Source: CAVYUC01 sp963783085
GTDB lineage: Bacteria; Bacteroidota; Bacteroidia; Bacteroidales; Prolixibacteraceae
Reading direction: 5' to 3'
Length of the DNA stretch: 64,000 nucleotides
Assembly (NCBI GenBank): GCA_963783085.1
Contig: CAWAMJ010000021.1
Span: forward strand, 124,001-188,000
Shown piece after piece: positions 47,702 through 57,926 of this stretch. The position numbers and the translations under genes are program-made. How positions within the stretch are numbered: the first letter of the stretch is position 1; each line of letters begins with the position of its first letter. The notes beneath the pieces are model-generated. The model did no database searches. It was not told the DNA's origin and was given only the letters and a program-made list of their open reading frames with translations.

Positions 47702-47752
47702 TTAATCATTGCCCGAAAATCCCTACTTTTAAAGCACCAACTTTTTGAACTT

Positions 47753-49120
47753 ATGAAAAGGAAAAATCTCAACAAACTGCTTTGGCTAATCCCCGTTCTC
47801 ATCATTTTCGGAATTATTTGGTTTGTCTGGCCGCGGCTGCCGATCATTACTGCGTTTGCGGCAAAAGGAATGTGTTCGAGCATATTTTTGGCTGAAAAAT
47901 CACCGGAACGGGTGGAGGAGGAGGACCTTTCGTTTTTTCCAATAAGCATTGCAGAAAATAAAGTTGACTACAACGAAAAATCAGTGACTTCAACGGTTTT
48001 CGGTCTGGCTAAAAGAAAAGCATTGTTTCGCGAAGGCGCAGGCGCTGTAATCGTTCTGGATATGCCTGAAGAAGAATTGATGCAACACGAGTTTAAGCTT
48101 CCTGACCCGGGTTTTTCGCAGGATACAATTCCGTGGCCCAAAGGCGATGTATTGCCCGATACGCTTCCTGCCGGTGTGAATTATGAACGGTTGAACGAAC
48201 TGCTGGACACCTGCGTCGATGCTACCGGCACCAAACCGTTCAAAAATACGCTCGGAATTGCAATAGTTTACGATGGCCAGCTGATTGCTGAAAAATATTT
48301 CGACAGTTACAATTACACAACACGTTTCCACGGATGGTCGATGACCAAAAGTATCACTTGCGCATTGGCTGGAATTTTAGCTGATAACGGCCAACTGAAC
48401 ATCGACAATTCCACGGGAATTCAGGAATGGCAAAATGATGAAAGGAGCAAAATTACAGTGAAAAATGCCATTCAGATGTGTACGGGCCTCGATTGGTACG
48501 AAAATTATTTCACCATTTCTGATGCTACGGTAATGTTGATGCAAAGCAATGACATGCTGGCGTCGGTAATCGATCATAAACTGGCTTATCCGCCGGGAAC
48601 GCACTGGAATTATTCTTCGGGAGATGCCAATCTTTTATCGGGGATAATCCGAAACAGAATTGGCAACGATGAAGATTATCACAACGCCGTTTACCAGGAT
48701 TTATTATATCCGGCAGGAATGCTCCACACACAGGTGGAAACCGACGCCACCGGATTATTTGTGGCTTCTTCTTACAGCTATGGGACAATCCGCGACTGGG
48801 CGCGTTTCGGTCTGCTTTTAATGAACGACGGAATTTTTGCAGGCGATACGATACTTTCAAAAAGTTGGGTCGATTTTATGAAAACTCCGGTGGAACCCTC
48901 AGACGGCGCATACGGCGGTTCGCTTTGGCTGGAAGAATCGAATCCTGAACGGGCGCTCAACGATGTTCCGAACGACGTTTTTTTCGCAGACGGTTTCCTT
49001 GGGCAGCGGGTTTATGTTGTGCCGTCGAAAAAGCTGGTGGCTGTGCGGCTGGGGTTCGGTTTAAGCAATTTCGATTTGAATAATTTTTTAAGCGAAGTGA
49101 TAAAAACTTTGCCGGAATAA
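47753..49120 (+). CDS. Serine hydrolase of the beta-lactamase/penicillin-binding protein superfamily
   Basis: 455 residues with an N-terminal membrane helix (about 10-26) and no clear cleavage site, so it may be anchored. The catalytic Ser-x-x-Lys is S196-M-T-K199 (HGWSMTKSITCAL) and the Tyr motif is YSSGDANL. These proteins (class C beta-lactamase fold) act as esterases, peptidases or amidases, and a role in resistance should not be assumed. Upstream residues 40-140 form an extra N-terminal region with no obvious domain. Confidence 0.85.
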   Translation: MKRKNLNKLLWLIPVLIIFGIIWFVWPRLPIITAFAAKGMCSSIFLAEKSPERVEEEDLSFFPISIAENKVDYNEKSVTSTVFGLAKRKALFREGAGAVIVLDMPEEELMQHEFKLPDPGFSQDTIPWPKGDVLPDTLPAGVNYERLNELLDTCVDATGTKPFKNTLGIAIVYDGQLIAEKYFDSYNYTTRFHGWSMTKSITCALAGILADNGQLNIDNSTGIQEWQNDERSKITVKNAIQMCTGLDWYENYFTISDATVMLMQSNDMLASVIDHKLAYPPGTHWNYSSGDANLLSGIIRNRIGNDEDYHNAVYQDLLYPAGMLHTQVETDATGLFVASSYSYGTIRDWARFGLLLMNDGIFAGDTILSKSWVDFMKTPVEPSDGAYGGSLWLEESNPERALNDVPNDVFFADGFLGQRVYVVPSKKLVAVRLGFGLSNFDLNNFLSEVIKTLPE

Positions 49121-49131
49121 GTTATGTGAAA

Positions 49132-49149
49132 AAAGAGAGCTTCCTCTTT
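49132..49149. terminator. Possible terminator between convergent genes
   Basis: AAAGAG and CTCTTT flank a six-base AGCTTC loop between the serine hydrolase stop and the GH29 stop; short, so tentative. Confidence 0.3.
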
Positions 49150-50804
49150 CAGAAACCAACTCTTTGAGTATCTCCGTAAACACGCAGCTTTGGGTGTTGT
49201 ATAAATGCCCGGAACTGGTACGTTTTTCCAGCCTTTTTCAGATTCGGCTTTATACTGAAGTTTCCGGCTTCGCCAATAGTTGTCGTCGGACTTTCTTTCC
49301 ATTGATCGGAGTATAGTTCTTCCACAAATCCGGCATACTCACGGTATTCGAAACCCGCTTCTAACTGCTGCACATCACCGGTTTTTACCACTTCGCCGTT
49401 GAAAACCAACTGCGCTGAATTGCCCTGTGAAATAATTTCAGCAGGTTTTGTCACAACCACGGGCGGTTCGAGGGCCGGTTCGGCATTTGTAATTTTCAGC
49501 ACCACCGGATTCGGCCATTTGTGGTTATTGTAAATACGCTGGGCACGAACACACGACACATGCAAACCATCATCCTGTTGTTCAAAATAAGTGGTAGCAT
49601 CCGCTGTTGGCTGATATTCCACCAGTTTTCCCGACTGGCCCAATACGCTCACTTCCGAATTGGTATTAATTAGCACCGATTTTAGGGTAAACTCTTTTCG
49701 TGTACCCCGCTCCCAATCGGGAATTTTAGTTAAAAATGCATACAATGTTTTTTCCGTTGGTTTCCAGGTAAACCAGATATCCGCTTCGTGTGGTAAAATC
49801 CACGGCTCCACTTTTTCAATGGCTTCACAGTTAATAAAATTCCAGGCTGCTATTTCCCTGAGGTTGGCTTCCTGTTCACCGGGTAGTTCACCATCGGGTT
49901 TTGGCCCCACATTCAACAACAGGTTTCCACCTTTGGCCCTGGTTTCAATTAGAATTTCAATAAGCCGCGTGCCTGATTTATATTGTTCGTTGGTAGGTTT
50001 GTATGCCCATTGCGTTCCCATAGTGATGCATGACTCCCACGGAACATCGGAAGCAACTCCCGGCAGGGTTTGCTCGGGTGTTTTTATGGCGCCGCGCGTT
50101 ACAACAATGTCCGGCTGAAGCTCCCAAACTGTTTTTTTGCATTTTTCCAGCAACGGTCCCTCACCGCCGTCAAAAAAAATGATGTCGATGTCGCCGTATT
50201 GCGCCATCAATTCCATACACTGCAACTCCACGAGCTCGAGGTAGTCGTCCATAATTCTCTGCGGAATAGGTTCGGGGAACCGCCGGCGGATATCCAAATC
50301 ATGCTCATTCAGAAAATGGAAATCTTCAGGTGAATAATAAAAACCTACTGCCAGTCCGGCTTTGCGGGTTGCCTCCACATATTGTGCAACCAAATCTTTT
50401 TCATACGGTGTATTGGTGATGTTAAAATCAGTGGTTTGGGTATCCCACATACAAAAACCCGAATGATGTTTTGTAGTGAAAACGATGTATTTCATTCCCG
50501 CCAGTTTCGCAAGGTTTGCAATCTCTTCCGGATCATAATCTTTGGGGTTGAACGTTTTTGGCAGTTCGTTCACAAACCGGTTGATATAATCATCGGAAGC
50601 GCCGGCCATGGAATGGCTGATAACCACTCCCAGCTGGCTGTCGAAACTAAAATGAATGAACATACCAAAACCAAGGTCTTTAAACCATTCCAGCCGCTCG
50701 GGTTTATTTAAATCCAGGGATTTCGGTTCTGCGTTTTCATTAATTTGTGCAATTGCAAACTGCGATGAGAAAAGAATTAAAAGAATGGTTGTAAGTTTTT
50801 TCAT
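49149..50804 (-). CDS. Glycoside hydrolase family 29 alpha-L-fucosidase
   Basis: 551 residues with a signal peptide ending QFAIAQ. The GH29 core has LGFGMFIHFSFDSQLG, the substrate-binding His pair in TTKHHSGFCMWDT (113-114) and the nucleophile Asp212 in IDIIFFDGGEG. A C-terminal beta-rich region (about 445-551) follows. The enzyme releases L-fucose from fucosylated glycans in the periplasm or at the cell surface. The acid/base cannot be fixed by eye. No fucose-metabolism genes are adjacent, so it probably acts with the other glycosidases of the window. Confidence 0.93.
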   Translation of the reverse strand: MKKLTTILLILFSSQFAIAQINENAEPKSLDLNKPERLEWFKDLGFGMFIHFSFDSQLGVVISHSMAGASDDYINRFVNELPKTFNPKDYDPEEIANLAKLAGMKYIVFTTKHHSGFCMWDTQTTDFNITNTPYEKDLVAQYVEATRKAGLAVGFYYSPEDFHFLNEHDLDIRRRFPEPIPQRIMDDYLELVELQCMELMAQYGDIDIIFFDGGEGPLLEKCKKTVWELQPDIVVTRGAIKTPEQTLPGVASDVPWESCITMGTQWAYKPTNEQYKSGTRLIEILIETRAKGGNLLLNVGPKPDGELPGEQEANLREIAAWNFINCEAIEKVEPWILPHEADIWFTWKPTEKTLYAFLTKIPDWERGTRKEFTLKSVLINTNSEVSVLGQSGKLVEYQPTADATTYFEQQDDGLHVSCVRAQRIYNNHKWPNPVVLKITNAEPALEPPVVVTKPAEIISQGNSAQLVFNGEVVKTGDVQQLEAGFEYREYAGFVEELYSDQWKESPTTTIGEAGNFSIKPNLKKAGKTYQFRAFIQHPKLRVYGDTQRVGF

Positions 50805-51171
50805 GGTTCTGTTTTTAATGCTTTTGCAAGATAAAAACTTCTTTGGAAACTGTTTATTTTTCTTTTTTAACTTTTTATTTTAAACCAATAATGAACTTAA
50901 TTGTAATAGTCACCGCATCTAACTTTTTGAGTTATAACCTGCATTTTGTTTAATCAAAATACGTTTAAATTTAAACAAAAACAAAAACCGGCTGTTTATG
51001 CAATCAGTGAATTTTGAATAAATTATCATGAACAATGTGAAGCAAGCACAAACTTTTTAACAATAGTAAATTCACTGAAATGGTTAAAAAAGTTTATGCG
51101 AAAGCGAAGCAATCCTCTCCGGTACCCGGGATTTAAAATGTTGGAATTGCTTCATTTACTAATTACAAATT
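50805..51171. other. Non-coding divergent promoter region
   Basis: 367 AT-rich bases between the divergent GH29 and folE genes. The only marked item is a perfect 14-base palindrome GTTTAAATTTAAAC at 50963-50976, possibly an operator. No exact TAnnTTTG/TTG pair was found. Confidence 0.4.
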
Positions 51172-51906
51172 ATGAAACAGATGAAAGACAGTATTATTTT
51201 AACAACGGTAAACGGCAATTTAAAAGTGAACGGCAACGGTCATTCCCACGGAGAAAACGAACACGATGTAATTGGCAACAACCACGTTTGCACATCGGTT
51301 GAAACACCTTTGCGTAAAGATGCGTTTGATATATCCGATGAATTGAAAATGGAATTTATTGAAGATAAATTCAGGGATATACTGGAAACAATGGGACTCG
51401 ATTTGTCAGACGACAGTTTGCGCGGAACGCCTGGACGGGTAGCGAAAATGTTTGTAACAGAGATCTTTTCGGGATTAAATCCAAAAAATAAACCGGCTGT
51501 GTCCGTTTTCGAAAATAAATTTAACTATGGCGAAATGCTGGTGGAAAAAAACATCAATATGAATTCGACGTGCGAACATCACTTTCTGCCAATTTTCGGC
51601 AAAGCGCATGTGGCATATTTTCCCGGCAAACATGTAATTGGTTTGTCGAAAATAAACCGTATTGTAGATTATTTTGCACGCCGTCCGCAAGTGCAGGAGC
51701 GGCTGACGGTTCAAATTGCAAATGAACTGAAAAAAATTTTGAATACAGAAGATGTGGCTGTAGTAATCGATGCCAGCCACATGTGCGTTTCCTCGCGCGG
51801 AATTCAGGACGAACGCAGCAGCACGGTAACCGCAGAATATTCCGGTAAATTTAAAGACCGGGGAGTTCGCGAAGAGTTTTTAAAATACCTTGGTTTAAAG
51901 CTGTAA
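51172..51906 (+). CDS. folE: GTP cyclohydrolase I
   Basis: 244 residues. From about 50 on it is a complete FolE: LRGTPGRVAKMF, ELLA-like helix, NSTCEHHFLPIFGKAHVAYF with zinc-ligand Cys and His, GLSKINRIVDYFARRPQVQERL, and the second zinc Cys in SHMCVSSRGIQ. The N-terminal 45 residues (His/Asn-rich, NGHSHGENEHD) are an extension without equivalent in short FolE proteins. It makes dihydroneopterin triphosphate from GTP for folate or related pterins. The next gene starts 45 bases downstream. Confidence 0.95.
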   Translation: MKQMKDSIILTTVNGNLKVNGNGHSHGENEHDVIGNNHVCTSVETPLRKDAFDISDELKMEFIEDKFRDILETMGLDLSDDSLRGTPGRVAKMFVTEIFSGLNPKNKPAVSVFENKFNYGEMLVEKNINMNSTCEHHFLPIFGKAHVAYFPGKHVIGLSKINRIVDYFARRPQVQERLTVQIANELKKILNTEDVAVVIDASHMCVSSRGIQDERSSTVTAEYSGKFKDRGVREEFLKYLGLKL

Positions 51907-51951
51907 CACTTAATTTTACCTGACACAGTAAATCATTTCAAATCAAACCGC

Positions 51952-52437
51952 ATGAAAAGCAGGAACCAATTACTTGTTCTTTTAATTTTATTAATGTTGA
52001 ATTTCGCTGCATTTGGGCAACAAGTTCACGAGGAAGGTCATAAATACCACATTGGAATAGGGGCAAGCGCAACAAAACTATCCGACGAAACGGGTTTAAA
52101 GCCCGGCGTTCACCTGCATTTATTAAGAACCATCAGTGCCAGCGGGCGTTGGGGCGTTGGTGTAGGCTACGAAGGCGTAAAAGTGGAAAGCTGGCACAAC
52201 GGGTTCAACCTGTTGCTGAACTACCGGCCGGTTGAATTTCTCTCTTTCAATCTCGGACCGGGAATTGTTTCTGAAAAAACCGGTGACGGACGTGAATTTA
52301 AACCGGCAATTCATGCGGAAAGCGTTATCGAATTCGATGTCTGGAAAATTCATCTGGGACCGATGGCCGGAATCGGGCTCGATAAAGAACATAAACATAT
52401 TTCTTTTGGAATTCATATGGGATTTGGAATTGAATAA
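51952..52437 (+). CDS. Small outer-membrane beta-barrel-like protein, unrecognised
   Basis: 161 residues with signal peptide (ending FAAFGQQ). The mature protein begins HEEGHKYHIGIGASATKL and continues with short strands (LRTISASGRWGVGVGYEG, LNYRPVEFLSFNLGPG, HISFGIHMGFGIE), consistent with a small eight-stranded barrel. No ligand motif. It is 45 bases downstream of folE and could be read through from it, though a functional link is not evident. Confidence 0.65.
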   Translation: MKSRNQLLVLLILLMLNFAAFGQQVHEEGHKYHIGIGASATKLSDETGLKPGVHLHLLRTISASGRWGVGVGYEGVKVESWHNGFNLLLNYRPVEFLSFNLGPGIVSEKTGDGREFKPAIHAESVIEFDVWKIHLGPMAGIGLDKEHKHISFGIHMGFGIE

Positions 52438-52546
52438 GCCGGACTCAGTTTAATTTTTTGTGGAGCGAAAGCCGTTGGATTCGTCATGCCTCCTCAAACA
52501 GAAAGGGAAGGAAAGTATAAGGCCTTTAAATTCAACCTCCTTAACG

Positions 52547-52567
52547 TTGTCAGGCAGGCGCTGACAA
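52547..52567 (+). terminator. Possible terminator hairpin after the small barrel gene
   Basis: A perfect 7-bp stem (TTGTCAG/CTGACAA) with a seven-base loop 110 bases after the stop; a T tract occurs only about 18 bases later. The rest of 52438-52865 shows no gene that I can support. Confidence 0.35.
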
Positions 52568-52865
52568 GTTTATGCTTCGTTGGTTTTTTCCGGAACCTGA
52601 CATCGTCGTAAGAGTTGACTTCTGCAATCTAAAATCGTTAATCGATGTTCTTCAATTAAGTAGAAAATCCAATGCACGTTAAACACATACCAAGGCAAAG
52701 ATGAAGGCCTCCGGCAGAATATTGCAGAGATGGGAATTTTCAATCTTTTCATCTGGCAATCAATTTTATTTCTCCACAACTTTTTAATGTGAGCCATAAG
52801 CCGGTTATTTTAACAGAAAAGGAGCGCCTTTTGAACACTCCCTTCTTAAAATAATTAAACAGCAT

Positions 52866-54590
52866 TTATAATCTTACAGACGTTTTCGTATTTTTTGCTT
52901 TTCGAGATTCATAGCTGAAAGTTATTTCTCCTTTCCCTTCAATCAAAAATTCGTATTCCACCTCGTCGTATCCCGGAACAGATAAAAATTGCGTCTCCGG
53001 CTTGTTGTCCTTATAATCAACTTTATCGAGACGAATATCGTTAATTTTTCCACCAGCAACAACTTTTCCGCCCGAAACTTTTAAAAGATCCGCTGAATAA
53101 AGTTTTGTTTTTACAGCATTGGCTGTCATCGATGGTAAGCCGTTTTTATTTTGCAAACGAACACGCACCCGGTACAGGTTGTTGTCCATTTTTTTTACAT
53201 CGAAAACGTTCATTTCAATTTCGGGTGTTTGGCTGGCCGCCAAAAGTACCACCGAAGCGTTCCGATGCGCCAGTTCGGGCAGCATAAACGGATGGGGCAG
53301 GCGTGAACTCATTTTTACCCAGCCGCCGATTTCAATTTCACCATACACCGGATGATTAAATGTTTCCCATTTTTTGTACAGCTCACCCTGTGCCAGGTTA
53401 TCGTTGAATTTCATTTGTTCGCGGCTTCTTTCAGCGGCCGTTTCAGACTGCTGTTGCTGTTTTTCCGTCTTTTCCACATAAGTTTCCTGTTCACGCTGGA
53501 ACAATTCCCCCACAAATGAATATGCCCCGTAAATAAAGAACAGGTGCGAACCGAAATCACCGTAAGTGGAGTATAAATCATACGATGGCTGATAAACATA
53601 ACCGGGTGTAATTTTTACCGCTTCTTTACCGACAACATCATACGCGGCAATGTCGGAAGTTGGGATTTGGATGGATTTTTCTGAAGGGACCCGCAACCAC
53701 ATTCCGCCATAATTATGAAATGAAAAACCGATAATGATATTCGGACGGGCGGCAACGTATTCGTTGATTGCTTTTAACCCTACTCCGGAAAGCGGAAAGT
53801 CGCCGGCGCCACTTTGCACATACGGCGGCATCCAGTCGTACCCCCAGTTTCGGTTCGGATCGAGATAACCTTCCGCATCTTCGTTCAGTTTTCCGTCGCC
53901 GTCGTTGTCGATTCCTTCTGACCCCAAAAGCGTGTATTTCCCTTTTTCTCCCGGTTTTACGCGAACCAAAATCCGCTCGTCTTCCGGGTCGGTTTTATAT
54001 TCGCCAAACTCATCTTTTATGCGCATTTGCGTGATGCTGCCGTCTCCATCCAAATCATCGGGAGGGTCTTCGTCGAACAAACCGTCGCCATCATCGTCTT
54101 TCGGAACGCGAATACTCCTGCTCGAATGCATGGTATTTGCATCTTCAAAAAAGTGGTAACGTCCGTCTACATTTACAACCGGAAGGATGTAATGTGCATT
54201 TCGATCCACCGCTTTGGTGATATTTTCATTTTCACCGTATTTGGTGAGCAGCATATTGGCATAATACAGGCAAACCTCGCCGGCCTGTATTTCATTTCCG
54301 TGAATATTACCGTCGACATAGACCCCGGGTTTGCTGAGTTCATCGCCGGTTTCCGGATTGTTGATGGTAAGTGCGTAAATTTCGCGGCCTTCCTCGCTTT
54401 TTCCCACCAAATCGAGTGTCGTAAATTTCGGATAAGCATCGTGCAACACCTTAAGCGCCTGGTTTACTTCGTCGTAATTATAATAACGGTCGAAACGGAG
54501 CGGCACTTCAATTTTTCCTTTAACGGCTGAAAAACCTGTAATTGTTACTGAAAACACTACTGCGAATAAAATTAATCGTTTCATAATCAA
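52866..54590 (-). CDS. M14 family zinc carboxypeptidase, catalytically complete
   Basis: 574 residues with signal peptide. The M14 zinc motif is His97-x-x-Glu100 (VDGNIHGNEIQAGEV); the later His is in FSFHNYGG and the catalytic Glu in SFVGELFQRE; DPNRNWGYDW supplies the Arg-Asn that holds the C-terminal carboxylate. Between them is a calcium-type insert (DDDGDGLFDEDPPDDLDGDG and IDNDGDGKLNED). The C-terminal third (from about 440) is a beta-rich domain. It should trim C-terminal residues from peptides outside the cytoplasm. Its start overlaps the stop of the paralogue upstream (ATGA type), so the two are co-translated. Confidence 0.9.
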   Translation of the reverse strand: MIMKRLILFAVVFSVTITGFSAVKGKIEVPLRFDRYYNYDEVNQALKVLHDAYPKFTTLDLVGKSEEGREIYALTINNPETGDELSKPGVYVDGNIHGNEIQAGEVCLYYANMLLTKYGENENITKAVDRNAHYILPVVNVDGRYHFFEDANTMHSSRSIRVPKDDDGDGLFDEDPPDDLDGDGSITQMRIKDEFGEYKTDPEDERILVRVKPGEKGKYTLLGSEGIDNDGDGKLNEDAEGYLDPNRNWGYDWMPPYVQSGAGDFPLSGVGLKAINEYVAARPNIIIGFSFHNYGGMWLRVPSEKSIQIPTSDIAAYDVVGKEAVKITPGYVYQPSYDLYSTYGDFGSHLFFIYGAYSFVGELFQREQETYVEKTEKQQQQSETAAERSREQMKFNDNLAQGELYKKWETFNHPVYGEIEIGGWVKMSSRLPHPFMLPELAHRNASVVLLAASQTPEIEMNVFDVKKMDNNLYRVRVRLQNKNGLPSMTANAVKTKLYSADLLKVSGGKVVAGGKINDIRLDKVDYKDNKPETQFLSVPGYDEVEYEFLIEGKGEITFSYESRKAKNTKTSVRL

Positions 54591-56453
54591 CCTCCAATTT
54601 TAATCTGTTGCACATCCGTTCCAAAAACTGCCGATTCTGTTTTGGCAGTGATTTCAGAACCTTTTTTGGCTTTCAGCAACCAGGTCAGTTTTTTTACCTG
54701 GTTTCCGCCAATAAAACCGAGCGGCGTGCGCGAAATTCCCTCCAGCAGTTCGATTTCGCCCTCCAGCAGCACAACCACCGGCGCAGGATGGCTGTTCCAT
54801 TGCCCCATACCAATCGGGTAGGGCAGGTACCCCCTGTTTTCAACAAACAATTCGAGCTTGTATACGCCTGCACCTAAATCGGTTAGTTTATTTTCACCCA
54901 GTTTTATATCCGGCATTTTTTTCGAAAGTTGCAGTAACCATGGAAGTTGCGCATTCAACAGCGAATCAATCCGCTCCGGTTTTGGCGTTGTTTCGAGGTA
55001 AGGAATAAAACCGCCGATTTCAACTTCTCCCAATTGCGGGTGCTGAATTTTCTGCCATTCCACAAAACCTTTTCCGTTCCATTCTTTTTCCGACCAGGCC
55101 AGCAGCGCTTTTTCCTTTTCAATCAACTCAACTTTTAACTCTTTTTTCTTTTCTTTTTCCGCATCTTCTGCCTTCGTTTCTGCCTGTTTCTTTTCCTCAG
55201 CTTTCGCCGTTGCCTTCACCTTCGGCGCCGAAAAAAGCCGCATGCTAAATGACGGAACGCCCAGGTGGTAATATGCCCAAAGTTCAAACGAACCGTCTTT
55301 TGCCGGTTCAGGATCCAAATTCTCAATGCTGAAATTTTCATTTTTTAAAAACGCTGCGTATTCTTTTGAAAACTGATTGTAAAATTTCAAATCATCTTCC
55401 TGCGGATTTACCGCTGTCCCCAATCTGAGCATTCCCGCCACCATCGACGAGGTAACATCTGTGCCGGCAGGCATCTGTTCTTTAACCATTTCAATAACTT
55501 CTTCCATCGAATAAGTTTGGTTCGGATCAACCCCCAAATGCCCGTGCATAACGTCCCGGCAATTTTATCTTTTTCAGATCAGCCCCGCCTTTTCTTCCGC
55601 TTTCCGGCGGAACCAGGCAAAAATTGGAACTTCCCAGCGTAAATACCATGGCTATTTCAGGACGATCGTAAATGAAACGCAGTATGCCATATACTTCCGG
55701 CGTTTGTCCCGGCCACAAACCGGCTTCTTTTTTCTCTTTCGGGAAAAGGTGCGGAAATGAAATCCCGGCGTTTATTCCGCCTTCTCCATCTTCATTGTAC
55801 TGTTCATCGCCATCGTTGTCAATGCCTTCGGAATAAATTTTATATTCACCACGTTCGCCTTTTTTTGCATCGGCCTGAACCATCAACTGCGGATTGGTTT
55901 TGGAAATGATATATTTTCCTTCCAAATCTTTCACGCGTATTTGGGTAATCCATCCATCGCCGTTTAAATCGTCGGGGCCGTCTTCACCGGAAAGTTCGTC
56001 CACATCGTCGTTTATATCGAAGTCGTTTACCGTGCGGTTGTATTTGACGTCGCTGAAGAAACCATCCGCTGCATCCGGATTTGGCAATGGCAGGATGTAC
56101 CATTTTTTACCGGCGGTGTATGTGGAAGAATCAAGCAGCATTTTTGCAAAGCGCAACGAACCTTCTGTAGCCAGCGGAATATTTCCTTCGAAATTGGCGC
56201 CCAGAAATATGGCGGGGGCATCCTGCAGGTTGCTCCCTATTTCCAGGACAGTCACCGGTTTTCCGCCGGGACTGGTGGCAATGGTGTGCAATTTCGTTTT
56301 TTCGGGATTTTCCTGATTCAATAATTTCAACATTTGTTGAACTTCGGCGCTGGTATGATATTTTTTAAAAGAGAGTTCGCTTTGCGCATACGATACGCCT
56401 TCCGCTAAAAACAAAATAAACAGCACTGAAAATGTCAGTTGTTTTGCTATCAT
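54587..56453 (-). CDS. M14-like paralogue lacking zinc ligands (probable pseudoenzyme), one frameshift
   Basis: Paralogue of the gene just downstream (shared insert IDNDGDEQYNEDGEG, same plan) with a signal peptide ending SYAQSE. Where the active paralogue has H-G-N-E, this protein has G-A-N-F-E-G-N (85-91), so the zinc His and Glu are lost. The DPNRNW segment is replaced by INAGISFPHLF, and the later FHNYGG by LGSSNFCLVP, so substrate binding is also lost. The frame breaks at 55555-55557; one G fewer gives KLPDVMHGHLGVDPNQ and a protein of about 615 residues. It could be an inactive partner that binds peptides. It lies first in the two-gene unit. Confidence 0.8.
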
Positions 56454-56492
56454 TTTTCAAATTTTGGTTTTGGTTTCCGTTTTTCCGGCATT

Positions 56493-57269
56493 TCAAATCT
56501 GACTGAAATCTGCGGGAGTAAGAAATTTCCGTCTCACTTTGCTAACGGTATTTGCATATTCGTCTTTTACCCTCATTTTATTCCATTCGTCGCTTGAACT
56601 AAACTTCTGCCAATTGGAATCACGCTCTCCCATATTTTCAAACCACAACATATAGGTGAGGGCGGGCATGTATTTTCCTGCGAGCAATTTTCCGAAAAAT
56701 ACCGGATGAAGCCCTACTTTTTCGAAAAGCGGCAGTTCTTCCTGGTTGAACATCTTTACTTTCCGGTAACCTGCATCTTCGTTATAGCTTTCGTAGGTTC
56801 GCAATTCGAACAAACCTCTGTTTTTGTCGGGAGTTTTCATTCTTGGAATCGCATCAAAAGCAGTCATTAGAAATGTGTCATAACGTTCATACACGGGATT
56901 TTCTGCGGGAATCTCAAAAAAGCTCCGCGCTGCGTTTGAAAATTGCGTATTTGTTTTCATTTCCATCACGGCATCGTAATAATCTGCCGGACTTGGATAT
57001 GCATGCAGGAAGTACATTGTTGGTGGTTCTTCCATGCTGTACTCGTTAAATGCTCCAACTTTGGCGCCGCGGGAATTTAGAAACGGAATCACAGCTTCCG
57101 TATAGTACTTTTTCATCTGGTTGCGGCTGCCTCCGCCGGTAAGCTGGTAAACGCGCAATTCATAAAAATCACTTTCCGACCCAGGTACCTGGCCGGATGC
57201 GGATGTTCCTGCTGCCACCGTTGCACCGGCAGCCAAAACTGAACTTTTTAAAAACGATCTTCTTTTCAT
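56493..57269 (-). CDS. NIPSNAP family protein with Tat-type leader
   Basis: About 258 residues from the ATG at 57269, which directly follows AAGGAG and starts a Tat-like leader (MKRRSFLKSSVLAAGATVA). An upstream in-frame ATG at 57365 is less likely. Two NIPSNAP-type ferredoxin-like repeats follow (DFYELRVYQLTGGGSRNQ; GLFELRTYESYNEDAGYRK) and the WFENMGERDSNW strand. The function of bacterial NIPSNAP proteins is unknown. A perfect 8-bp inverted repeat (CCTGTCTG/CAGACAGG) lies upstream at 57302-57328. Confidence 0.85.
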   Translation of the reverse strand: MKRRSFLKSSVLAAGATVAAGTSASGQVPGSESDFYELRVYQLTGGGSRNQMKKYYTEAVIPFLNSRGAKVGAFNEYSMEEPPTMYFLHAYPSPADYYDAVMEMKTNTQFSNAARSFFEIPAENPVYERYDTFLMTAFDAIPRMKTPDKNRGLFELRTYESYNEDAGYRKVKMFNQEELPLFEKVGLHPVFFGKLLAGKYMPALTYMLWFENMGERDSNWQKFSSSDEWNKMRVKDEYANTVSKVRRKFLTPADFSQI

Positions 57270-57383
57270 CTCCTTGAATTTTAAATTATTAGTATTTGAT
57301 GCCTGTCTGGCATTTGGGGTCAGACAGGGAATTCGCCATGAATAATCATTTTCAGCAAGTGACATATTTTGCCTCGACTCATT

Positions 57384-57905
57384 TCACTTTTTATCTGATT
57401 CCTTTGAAATTTCTTCGGGCTTTGTCATGCCCGGATAAAGTGATAATTTTTTGATTTCACTGGTATTGATTTCAATTAGTTCATCATCATCGCTTTCCGG
57501 CGTATCGCTGTAATATATATTGTACCAGGCATTCACAGGAATAAGCATTTTCATGTTTGTCCGGGGCGGAATCCGCACATCCAAAAAATCGCAGAAGTTT
57601 TCTTCGTCCCAGTACACATCCGTCAGCATATTGATATACATCGTATCTTTTGTCGGGTTTATTAATTTTAGTTTTTTGAAATTGTTGTCCGCCGGGTATA
57701 ATCCCAGATTGACGTCGGCTACCACCAGCGTTACCACTGATACGAATGATAAACCTATGTCAGTAAAGATGTTTCCCGAACGGTGCTTCTTCAAATCCTG
57801 CTGGCGCTCCCTGCTTTCTGCATCATAAATATATGTTATTGATTTACAGCCTTCTGTTATCAGGAAAAGTACCAGAAAAAACAGAATAAAACAGCGTTTA
57901 GACAT
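57384..57905 (-). CDS. Lipoprotein, unrecognised
   Basis: About 173 residues from the ATG at 57905, giving a lipoprotein leader (FFLVLFLITEGCKSI) with a lipobox Cys near 20. The mature protein has one hydrophobic patch (LSFVSVVTLVVADVNLG) and an acidic tail (DTPESDDDELIEIN). No domain is recognised. It may share a transcript with the NIPSNAP gene 114 bases downstream. Confidence 0.7.
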   Translation of the reverse strand: MSKRCFILFFLVLFLITEGCKSITYIYDAESRERQQDLKKHRSGNIFTDIGLSFVSVVTLVVADVNLGLYPADNNFKKLKLINPTKDTMYINMLTDVYWDEENFCDFLDVRIPPRTNMKMLIPVNAWYNIYYSDTPESDDDELIEINTSEIKKLSLYPGMTKPEEISKESDKK

Positions 57906-57926
57906 GGTTGTAGATTTAATTGCCAA

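Noticed and set aside
52570..52797. A 75-residue minus-strand ORF
   Set aside because: No ribosome-binding site, conserved pattern or sensible composition; overlaps a non-coding interval with a hairpin.
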